Below, piece by piece: positions 1 to 7,470 of a stretch of DNA of 12,001 bases; the stretch's first letter is position 1; the number at the start of each line of letters is the position of its first letter. The notes under the pieces are model-generated. The model ran no database searches, had not been told where the DNA came from, and saw only the letters and a list, made by a program, of their open reading frames with translations. The DNA is from Hemicentrotus pulcherrimus (taxonomy: Eukaryota > Echinodermata > Echinoidea > Camarodonta > Strongylocentrotidae): assembly GCA_003118195.1 (NCBI GenBank), contig BEXV01001620.1:55089-67089 (forward strand). Direction: 5' to 3'. The position numbers were made by a program, and so were the translations under genes.

Positions 1-2510
1 AGGCTTATTTTTTTCTCTCTCTCCATTCTATCCCTCTTTCTCATCACGAGTATTCAACTTCAAGAAATAGCATCAATGCGAACAAGACAGTAGCGTATTT
101 GAGTGCACTTACTTTGGGTACAGAATATCTACAACACTAAAATAGAATCTAATTAAGATTTACGTTTGTTATCGAAAAATATGTCCTGGTCAATGTTTGT
201 TGTAGCAGATTGTATCTCTATTTGCATTGATATCAGCGATCCTCACTTTCAGATTTGCTTAGCAGCCTATTTTGATATTGATACATGAAATTTAATTCTC
301 TAATGTACATTACATTATGTCGCCTTACTTCCCTCCTCATAGACAGTGGTTTCCGTTACAAGGATTTGATGACATACTTAGATGTTTTCTCTCAGAGTGT
401 CAATAATGTACGACAAGGGTGTCAAACAAAATAAGATGTAAACTTCACTCCACCAATCACATCGACGAAACACGAAACTGACATTACACTGAATCACCGC
501 TTTCTCATCTATTCTATCTCACCGAACAATGCTTTCTTTTCCCTGTCATCATTGTGTACTGTTTAGCTTGGTAAATGATTTTCCGCATACAAATAATAAT
601 TGTTATTATATATAAAAAAAGGAAAATTTGGCATTTATTCACTCAATGTTTTTTATGAATGGTATAAAATCTTCAGCTGCTTTGTTCTCCTCTCTGCACA
701 ACGCTCGTTTGCAACACGTGTGTTGTCGTATAAAACAAAAGACACCATTAATGGAAAGATTGCTTTGTGCAACAAAAGGGCTCTGCAAAATTACTAATTT
801 CCGGTCTTAATTAGATTCATGACAACCCTTTTAAAGCCTATCTGCACTAGTTTGGCCAGGAGGGATTAGACCTCTCTGCAAGGGCACTGAAAGATGGTTA
901 CATTATCAGGTCAGCTCTCAATTAACATAAGAACTAGGGGATCATGGGGGATCAACGGGTATCGCTTAGGCACTGTTTGCTATATAGAGGGCGCAAGTAG
1001 CTATAAGTAGTGCAATGGGGCTTTAACAACAGTATAGATTTATTTCTTACTGGAAAGAATAACATAATATTGATACCTTTGTAGATATAAGATAAATTCA
1101 ATGTAGCACAGGTAGAATATTTGTGTGGTAACTGGTAAATAAAGAAGTTCAAAATATCAACAGTAAGTTCATATCTTCATAAGACAGCATTTTAAGTGAA
1201 TACAAATAAAAACAGGTTTTTTGTTTGTTTTTTTTTCTTCGGCATTCATAATCAGTTTTACGATAACGATAGTAATATAAAATGCAATGAGCATGTTCCT
1301 GACAGTGAATCATAGATAAGTAAATAATATGGATAATAAATGGACGATGATATCGACAATGCAGGTTTCATTCAATGATGGGCTTCAAACAGCGTTCAAA
1401 TGCAACGTCTTTTTAAAGCAGCATATCAGTAAGGGATAAGATTAGCATAAAATTCATGTAAGCCGAGGTTAATACAAAGCCATGTTATAACGCTATTCAG
1501 CACTTTTTTTTTGTTTGAAGTGTTCACAATCAACGTCTCTTACCCCCATTCAAATCTGTTTATAACCTTCCAACTCCCCCATTTTAATCACCGGGACCCC
1601 CTCGTAACATGGCCCAAATGAAGCGTCTCCTAGTATTAGGCTGTGCGTCATGACTTTAACGCGAGACAGCGATGGCGAAGCTACGTGTTATCATCAATAT
1701 CCATTATCGTCGATTTGAGCTTAACTAATTGAAGAGGTGCGAGGGATAAGATGTTTTCGTTTCGGTCTGTCTGGCTTTTTTGCGAGTCTTGAATTTATTC
1801 TGACGGGACACGTTAATAGGAAAGAGGAGTTTCAATTATAGACAGATAAAAGTAGATCGATACGATCAATTATTTTTGTGGTTAGTGTGAAATTTCTCTG
1901 TAAATGGCGTGTGAAATTGCAGAATTTTCTTTTTCTATTATGGTATTTGGTAGGTCTATGTAGGCAATAACCCAAAGAACATTATATATTGCATTGTTCT
2001 TTCAAGATAAAAGTAGGCCTACTGTTCATGCAATCACGATTGTAAAGGTAACTGCCTGTGTGAAGTTATTTAAGAAAGGTTGATTACTGACGATAATGTA
2101 AGGTTTGGGCATGATCGAAATATCAAGCTTGAAAGAAATGTCTACGTCTTCCTGGAAATATAATTCACAGCTAAATCTACATTGGCCAATCCCTGGGATA
2201 TATATGTCTATATATATATTTACACTAATTGTGGGATGGATGGAACACCCTAATCTGCAGGGGTGTTGTTTTTCATACGGATGATTTTATTTAGGTACAC
2301 TTCACAAATCCGTATTAAATAATTTACAAAAGATTCTTTAATGTTATTAATTACTATGATTCAGTAACATTTATTTCTCGACATAACTCAAGCATGAGGG
2401 TATTTGAAGAGCAAATTTGTTTTCATATTAACTGATATGTGAAATTGCTATGATTACATTCATTCCAGAAAGGTATAAGCGTAGGAGGGAAACAAATCAC
2501 TCAACCTCTG
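1..2510. other. AT-rich non-coding stretch, no gene recognised
   Basis: No frame here exceeds about 66 codons from a start, and none resembles a known protein. What can be seen is low-complexity and short structure: a CT-rich tract near 10-45, a T-rich tract at about 1217-1238, a perfect 10-bp palindrome GTAGGCCTAC at 2013-2022, a TA-rich run at 2198-2220, and a small hairpin at 2244-2267. The sequence is consistent with intergenic or intronic DNA. Enhancers or untranslated exons could be present but cannot be recognised by eye. Confidence 0.6.
2244..2267. other. Small perfect stem-loop
   Basis: AACACCC at 2244-2250 is the exact reverse complement of GGGTGTT at 2261-2267, leaving a 10-base loop. 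No T-rich tail directly follows in a way that would suggest a polymerase III terminator, and it is not the histone 3' stem-loop. A 7-bp stem of this kind can occur by chance. Confidence 0.3.
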
Positions 2511-2540
2511 TATAAAAGTAGGGGCTACCTCGATACATCA
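2511..2540 (+). promoter_or_regulatory. Candidate TATA box and initiator
   Basis: A full TATA consensus, TATAAAAG, lies at 2511-2518. An initiator-like TCAGCA follows, with its A at 2540, 29 bases from the first T of the TATA box, which is the spacing used by RNA polymerase II. TATAAAA-like strings also occur elsewhere in this AT-rich window (for example 3342 and 8725), so the box alone means little. The spacing to the initiator and the splice donor downstream at 2717 make this instance better than the others. Confidence 0.22.
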
Positions 2541-2716
2541 GCATGATCAATGTCGGGAGAATATTTGGAACAATGGACATAGTTTATCGACCACTAATGC
2601 AATTACTTATCTCCATTGAATTATGAATTAGGTTTAATAAATTATGACGTTTGTTCTATTTCTGTTGTACGTGAATTTGTTTAAACCAGTGGCCTTTGTA
2701 TCCTGATTATCAATAG
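2540..2716 (+). other. Possible first exon with two small ORFs
   Basis: This segment starts at the candidate initiator and ends at a near-perfect splice donor (AATAG then GTGAGT, donor at 2717-2722). It contains a 27-codon frame at 2543-2626 and a 20-codon frame at 2644-2706. The second is strongly hydrophobic at its start (MTFVLFLLYV), like a signal-peptide core, but stops at codon 21 before the donor, so it does not read into an intron in this frame. A non-coding RNA with small upstream ORFs, or coincidence, both fit. I cannot identify a downstream exon that joins it. Confidence 0.15.
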
Positions 2717-2722
2717 GTGAGT

Positions 2723-4108
2723 GTATTTTTACCGTTTGTAATATTGCATAAAATATATATTTTTCAAATTTGCTTGTATTATGTCAACGATTCAGCCATT
2801 GCGGGTTTATCACGTTTTGTCTTTTATTATGAATAAGTAATTAAATTTATCAATAAATTAATGAATAAATAAATTGGGGCTTTAGAATGGATTTATCGTG
2901 ACATTTCTCGCATTCATTTGTGATATTGCATCGCTTATACTGATTAATTTCTCAGAAGAACTGTGTCATTTGAGAGGCTACACACCCACACAAGCCATAA
3001 ATCCAGGAATAATTTTATGATGCATTTCTCTTGAAGTATAAATATATATTTGCGTTTAGTGTAAATATTTTTGCCATTATTAGTATTAATGAGTGGAATA
3101 AATCTTAAAAACATGAAACTTCAGTAATCTATACTCATTTAAGATTTAAGGCGCCTTTGGTGCACGGGTTATCAGGTTTAATGTGTCTACTAGCTTGATT
3201 GGCTATACATCTTTCATTTCGGGGAACACAGGTTTCAGCAGGGAGTTTTATTGGTTAAAAAAAACACATTATGACGCGTGACGTTGATTACAGTCATTAT
3301 TATCCGGATTTCCGAAGGCTCAAGACCATTCTTTAATTCTTTATAAAAGCATGTCCGCAGATTAACCTACACATTTTAATTTGTTTGCGGATATTAATGT
3401 CACTCAAATCTTGTTGTAAAGGAGTCTCGCTGGCAGGAATATCATTATGTAGCCTAGATAAGATGTCAATTTTACATGAATTGGTTATGTATTTACAGCA
3501 CCAATTCATTGCGTATAAATGGTACCATTGGTTCGACCATGAGGCTATATACAAAAATCGACCTTTTTAAAATTCATATCATAGCAGTAGTCGCGATCAC
3601 TACAGATAAAGGGAATTCTTACAAGAGCACTATCACAAATCACTTTGAAGAACTGTTGAACCACTGGCGTAAGGGCTAATTATCCTCACCGGTCTCCTCA
3701 GCGCAGTTACAAACCCAATCGAAATGTACAAAGGGCATATCCTCTTCGGGTGTGTGTGTTTGTTTGTTTGTAAAAAGCTGCTTGTTTTCTTCTTTGCTTC
3801 CTTTTTCGCTTGTTTCTATCAATTACTTGGCTGAACGAGTTTCTCAGTGTAAAATCCCATATTATAATACAGCCTATACGACACATCAAACGCATTTTTT
3901 AAATTTTCAATATAAAAATGCGCCCAGTCCTTTACAAGTCTTCTTTATAGTTATGTAGCTTTAACGCCCGTAGGAAAACGTTAGGCGCACTTTCTTCTAC
4001 CCTTTTCGATTTCTTTTTATAGTTAATCCATTAACGTTGCGAGAAATTGCCCTTGGGGAGCGCCATGGTCTCATAAAGTGGATCAAATTACGAGATTTAC
4101 CAGGATAA
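2723..4108. other. AT-rich non-coding stretch
   Basis: The longest frames are 60 to 73 codons on overlapping frames of both strands around 3333-3958, as expected by chance, and none is recognisable. An A/T-rich low-complexity tract made of AATAAAT-like words lies at about 2835-2875, and a short TG/TTTG microsatellite at about 3750-3772. I see no RNA gene or mobile element here. Confidence 0.55.
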
Positions 4109-4399
4109 AGGGGGGCTGAGTTCATTCACTTCTTTATTTCAGATACCCTGTTTTACTATTCATGGTCAGACGATGGGCACTCTGAATCGAACTTCAAATC
4201 CACAGGGCACTTTATAAATGGAAACTTGATGGAATTCTCTCTTTGGACGGCCTTTTTCTGCGAGCGAAATTACGACGTTTCCTTTGCTAAAAGGGGACAT
4301 GTAGCATCTTGTTCTTGCTATTTTGGTCGGGTTAAAGTGATTAAAGTGATTAAAATAGAACGCTCAAAGATAAATGCAGATACCCATCATCATAAATGA
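4109..4399 (+). other. Open frame behind a splice acceptor; weak candidate exon
   Basis: The frame is open for 97 codons from just after a TAA at 4106 to a TGA at 4397. It contains a good acceptor: the pyrimidine-rich run ending in TTTATTTCAG, with AG at 4141-4142. Read from the acceptor, the product has a mixed, protein-like composition with several aromatic residues (YYSWSDDG near its start, then FSLWTAFFCERNYD), three cysteines in the middle and a basic end. No ATG occurs until the middle, so it would have to be an internal or terminal exon. No domain is recognised. Frames of this length are expected by chance in a window this size, so the case rests mainly on the acceptor. The next frame, at 4396-4581, overlaps its stop as ATGA. 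Confidence 0.15.
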
Positions 4400-4581
4400 C
4401 GCCCACTTTCATAAATCATGTTATCAAAATAGAAAGAGCCGAAATTCTTGAACACATTAATTTGCTCAAGGCCATTCAAATGCAAGGATTTCAGAAGCGT
4501 TTCCAGTTAAAGTATTCTTATAATGCCTGTAATGATGGAAAACAACTTTTTAAAATGTCGACGTCATCTTTTTTATTGTAG
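4396..4581 (+). other. 61-codon frame overlapping the preceding stop; unassigned
   Basis: The ATG at 4396 overlaps the TGA that closes the preceding frame (ATGA). The product is 61 residues, rich in Ile, Lys, Asn and Phe, and without any motif I recognise. The two frames together leave about 470 bases nearly free of stops if one frame shift is allowed, which could reflect a decayed coding segment. Equally, both frames could be chance. A stop codon at 4393 blocks any upstream extension in this frame. Confidence 0.1.
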
Positions 4582-4811
4582 TTATTCTTTTTCTTCATTC
4601 GTAGTGCTTATTTTGAAATGATGATATTCGCCCGTTGAGGCCCAGAAAGGGAGTTTAGCTTGAAGTAAAGTTCTTTTTACCAAATTTGTTATTGTAATCT
4701 GCAGTTTTAGGATTTAGAGGTGGCACTAAATAGAGGCATTTAGAAAAGTTCCTCGTGAAAAATACTTGTCCACATCATCAACATTAAAATGAGAATGGCA
4801 TAATGAGTTGT
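4582..4811. other. Non-coding stretch before the 17-bp repeats
   Basis: No frame or repeat of note. Only a minor 6-bp stem (CTAAAT against ATTTAG near 4726-4743) stands out, and it may be chance. Confidence 0.5.
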
Positions 4812-4858
4812 CTATAAAAACCACCCAAGGAAGACAGAACAAGACGTGGTCTTTATAG
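4812..4858. repeat. Imperfect inverted repeat
   Basis: CTATAAAAACCAC at 4812-4824 pairs with GTGGTCTTTATAG at 4846-4858, 12 of 13 positions complementary, with a 21-base spacer. The right arm coincides with the first of the GTGGTC-type 17-bp units, so the left arm is probably an inverted, degenerate copy of the same unit. Confidence 0.45.
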
Positions 4859-4967
4859 GCAGGTGGTCTTTATGTACAAGTTCCTTTCAGTATACATTTC
4901 AACGAGAAACCATTTTCAAGGGAAACAAAAAAAGTGATCTTTGTAGACAGGTGGTCACTAAAGCAGG
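4846..4967 (+). repeat. Two tandem pairs of a degenerate 17-bp GTGGTCTTTATAGACAG unit
   Basis: Four related units begin at 4846, 4863, 4934 and 4951. Within each pair the units sit head to tail at 17 bp, and the pairs are 88 bp apart. The shared core is GTGGTC followed by an AT-rich stretch and then (T)AGACAGG or a variant. The sequence between the pairs is not repeated. The look recalls dispersed GTGGTC-type repeats of marine invertebrate genomes, but I have no family name for it. A 110-codon frame that starts inside the first unit (4846-5178) is not recognised and is probably fortuitous. Confidence 0.55.
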
Positions 4968-5331
4968 CTCGACCATTATGTTGCTTGAAAAATTCCCCTT
5001 GGGCCCATCCTCCTATTTCCTTCCCCATAGGACGGCTACTAAACAACGTAATCCACATTCTATCTTCCATCAGATCGTCTCAAAATGTTTCCACGTCAGA
5101 CAGAAATATGATACAGACCCGAATGCTTTTGTGTATAGACACGTTCCGTATCCTCATGTACCAATACCCCACCTGTAACTAATACATCCCCCTTTTAAAA
5201 GACATTGGTTTTTCGTGTAAACATCTCAGATGGGCACATGAAGTGCTAGCAAGTATTTTAGCAAGTACGGTAGGTCTACACACTTAGTCTTGTTTTACAT
5301 GAGTAATTTGATCCCCGATTGGCGCCGCATC
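4968..5331. other. Non-coding stretch, unassigned
   Basis: Contains the rest of the unrecognised 4846-5178 frame and overlapping frames on both strands. None of the translations shows a motif. Ends in a GGCGCC palindrome at 5321-5326 just before the 42-bp duplication. Confidence 0.5.
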
Positions 5332-5415
5332 TCAAACATAGCGCTCGCTCGCATCACAGCTGTGATGAGAGCATCAAACATAGCGCTCGCTCGCATCACA
5401 GCTGTGATGAGAGCA
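5332..5415. repeat. Exact 42-bp tandem duplication, each copy with a perfect palindrome
   Basis: Copy one is 5332-5373 and copy two 5374-5415, with no mismatch between them; a four-base start of a third copy follows. Each copy contains the 16-bp perfect palindrome CATCACAGCTGTGATG (5352-5367 and 5394-5409). This extends with one mismatched pair to 26 bp (5347-5372 and 5389-5414). The palindrome centre CAGCTG is an E-box. The copies are CpG-richer (GCGCTCGCTCGC) than the surroundings. Exact identity implies a recent duplication or conversion. Confidence 0.9.
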
Positions 5416-5419
5416 TCAA

Positions 5420-6265
5420 GTATGTAATCCTTTATACCAGGAAATGGTAGATCTGTTCTACTTCTGGTGTCACAATGGATGAAAAGGCGTTTGTTTGCTC
5501 TATTTTGACTATCTTTCCTTCCCTATTACTATCTAATATCATCATTTTCCATAATGATGCCGCTGACGCGGTTGTTGTTTAATGACGACTATCTTGATTG
5601 TTTTTTTTTAGAATGATGTTAACGCTTTTTGTGTGACTTTATCTGATTAGTTTATGTATTTCATAAAGATATACACATTTAGAAACACTCAAATATATTC
5701 CTTAAAAATAACAAAGTAAATTACTATATTTAAAGAACGATGAAAATAAAATAGTGTTAGGGTAGTTTTGCTTCTCATTTTGATATCTACCTTACACATA
5801 CTAGGTTAGTTCGCCAAGGGGTCTTTACACACTGTTTTTCTATTCACTATTACTTGCCAGCCATGTTTAAATCTAGCCATATCTGAACGAATCTCTATGT
5901 GGGCCAATATTTCCTTCCTACAAAACGATACAACTACGACACGCACACCCCTTACATCAATGAGCACAACCGCCTCCTTAACAATAAATGATTTATAGTT
6001 GTGGCCTTTCCCTTATCAATGATTGTACCACATTGAGTCTTCTAACCAAAGCATTAAACGTGCCAATCTTTACCACCTACTACAATAAATCGATAACATT
6101 CACTTTCTCGCACGTATACTCGGAACGTTATCTGTCTAGAGTGGAACTACTTGTGTCGTCTACAGATACATTTAACTTCATTCTAAACATTCGTGAACAT
6201 GATGGACGGTGGGCGAAAGAGAGGCCTGGGTATAGGGATGGATAAATAGATATGTAGATACACAT
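5420..6265. other. AT-rich non-coding stretch
   Basis: The best frame is 85 codons at 5988-6245 on the plus strand, with no recognisable feature. A short T-rich tract lies at about 5601-5610. I see no repeat, RNA gene or element. Confidence 0.55.
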
Positions 6266-6327
6266 AGAGGAAGAGAGAGAAAGAGAGAGAAAAAGAGAGA
6301 GAGAAGGAGAGAGAGAAAGAAAGAGAT
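6266..6327 (+). repeat. Imperfect (GA)n microsatellite
   Basis: An almost uninterrupted purine run built from GAGAGA with AAAG interruptions. It is the first of three GA-rich blocks between 6.2 and 7.0 kb. Confidence 0.95.
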
Positions 6328-6505
6328 GTCGTCATTTTGTTATGAAAGGCATAAACTGCCAATTCAGACCATATCATTTGTTGTTGTTTCTTTTTCAGAT
6401 ATTATTCCTAGGTGATCGACGGAAGATGTGAAAGAACCTCGGAATTGATAAAGGGAAGTTGGAAGGGGAGAGAGGGGAAATAAGAAGGAAAATAGAAGAG
6501 AATTA
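6328..6505. other. Interval between GA arrays
   Basis: The left part is ordinary sequence with a splice-acceptor-like TTTCTTTTTCAG ending at 6399, but frames beyond it stop within a few codons. The right part, from about 6430, becomes purine-rich (GGAAGTTGGAAGGGGAGAG) and grades into the next GA array. Confidence 0.5.
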
Positions 6506-6506
6506 A

Positions 6507-6542
<36 letters not shown>

Positions 6543-6560
6543 AGAGAGAGAGAAAGAGAG
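6506..6560 (+). repeat. (GA)n microsatellite
   Basis: A run of GA dinucleotides, nearly pure at 6515-6540, broken only by an AAAG near 6513, a GT at 6541 and another AAAG near 6552. It is the purest and longest dinucleotide array in the window. Confidence 0.97.
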
Positions 6561-6631
6561 TAATGTACGAACCTATAGCAGATCTACGTAAGATATGAAA
6601 GTACTATAGTTGAAAAAGGTTGTGGACATGT

Positions 6632-7020
6632 AAGAGAGAAAGAAAGAGACTTGGATGTATTTAGTGAAAGGGTAAGGCAGACCGAAAGACAGATAAATAG
6701 ATAGACAGACAAATAGATAGATAAATAAATAAATATATAGATAGATATATTGATAGATAGATGACAGATCGATAGAGAGAGAGAGAGTGAGGGAGAAAGA
6801 TAGATTCAAACATGTATATAGACCAAGAAAGAGAGAGGGTGAGATATAAAGATAGATGGACCAAGAAAGAGAGAGGGTGAGATATAAATATAGATAGACA
6901 GATAGATATGGATAGAAAGATCTGTGATGATGGATGGATGGGTGAGTCACAGAGAGAGAGAGAGACAGAGAGATAGAGAGAGAGAGACAGACAGGCAGAG
7001 CAAGAGAGAGACAGAAATGA
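6632..7020 (+). repeat. Compound GA/GATA/GACA/AAAT microsatellite
   Basis: The block changes unit along its length: GAAA/GAGA at 6632-6650, GACAGATAGATA with AAATAAAT at about 6680-6765, GATAGA and GAGA at 6765-6815, mixed GA and GATA to 6915, a GGAT run near 6930, then GAGA, GACAGA and GGCAGA to about 7010. A 38-bp unit is duplicated in tandem inside it. The complementary strand yields long Leu/Ser/Tyr-rich open frames that are translation artefacts. Confidence 0.95.
6821..6896 (+). repeat. 38-bp tandem duplication inside the microsatellite
   Basis: A unit beginning GACCAAGAAAGAGAGAGG occurs at 6821 and again at 6859, with near identity across 38 bp (differences only in the AAAGATAG/AAATATAG tail). 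It shows that the compound microsatellite also grows by copying longer blocks, not only by single-unit slippage. Confidence 0.85.
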
Positions 7021-7081
7021 AGGGAGATGTATTTAATGTTCCAACTGTCTCATAAATCAAGATATATTTCGTCCTCCAAAC
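6976..7081 (+). repeat. Left arm of a long imperfect inverted repeat
   Basis: This arm is matched in reverse complement by about 7313-7417. Two blocks are perfect over 13 bp: 7069-7081 (TCGTCCTCCAAAC) with 7313-7325, and 7035-7047 (AATGTTCCAACTG) with 7346-7358. Between them TCTCATAA and its partner differ by few changes. Further out, GAAATGAA, CAAGA and GACAGACA words also match in order, and the arm then merges with the GA array. The spacer of about 231 bases is ordinary sequence with no gene. Confidence 0.8.
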
Positions 7082-7312
7082 GATCGTTTAGTTCACTATC
7101 ATCCATCCAAACCGCAAGAGGAAAACTACGCCGAATCTAGCACTTCACAGTAGTCAAGTTCGTACTGAACCATGATCATTGGAAATCAGTTTACATTAAC
7201 ATAGCTTAGCCTTTTTTCATATAACATTGGATAGATTTCATAGTGCATATAATACTTTTTCTTCGTTTTGTTTCTCTTAAGTCCCTTTAAAACTGAATAA
7301 TATTTGAATGTA
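7082..7312. other. Spacer of the inverted repeat
   Basis: Unique AT-rich sequence with no frame of note, no simple repeat and no further pairing between its ends that I can see. Confidence 0.6.
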
Positions 7313-7417
7313 GTTTGGAGGACGATGTGTGTCTTTATTATGAGGCAGTTGGAACATTGGATTCTATCTCACTCCATGTGTTTCATTTTCTTGTTCTGTC
7401 TGTATGTCTGTCTCTCT
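7313..7417 (-). repeat. Right arm of the long inverted repeat
   Basis: Reverse-complement partner of about 6976-7081. It starts with GTTTGGAGGACGA and passes through CAGTTGGAACATT at 7346-7358. It ends in TGTCTGTATGTCTGTCTC, the mirror of the GACAGACA region of the left arm, and runs directly into a TC microsatellite. So the microsatellite is also present, inverted, on this side. Confidence 0.8.
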
Positions 7418-7470
7418 CTCTCTCTCTCACTATCTGCCTCTTTCTCTCGCTATCTGTCTCTTTCTTTCGC
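7408..7470 (+). repeat. (TC)n microsatellite with CTATCTGTCTC units
   Basis: A pure TC run of about 18 bases at 7411-7428 is followed by three variants of a CTATCTGTCTCTTTCT-like unit. In reverse complement this is the same GA/GATA/GACA mixture as in 6632-7020, consistent with its being part of the inverted duplication. Two overlapping plus-strand frames of 72 to 74 codons across it are low-complexity artefacts. Confidence 0.9.

Noticed and set aside
1975..2003. AAAGAACA and TGTTCTTT inverted pair, resembling a steroid receptor element
   Set aside because: The half-sites are 13 bases apart rather than 3, so it does not fit a receptor dimer; likely chance in AT-rich DNA.
3342..3349. Other TATAAAA-type strings (also near 662, 4812 and 8725)
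   Set aside because: No initiator or donor in suitable positions; expected by base composition.
4846..5178. Plus-strand frame of 110 codons
   Set aside because: It starts inside a repeated 17-bp unit, overlaps other open frames on both strands, and has no recognisable motif; the length is within chance for AT-rich DNA.
5332..5415. Possible CRISPR-like array from two identical palindromic repeats
   Set aside because: The copies are directly adjacent with no spacers, there are only two, and the surroundings are eukaryotic in character.
6388..6430. Splice-acceptor-like TTTCTTTTTCAG
   Set aside because: All frames beyond it close within about ten codons, and it leads into a purine-rich repeat.
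6573..6950. Minus-strand open frame of 125 codons, the longest in the window
   Set aside because: The product is a Leu/Ser/Tyr repeat that is simply the translation of the GA/GATA microsatellite.
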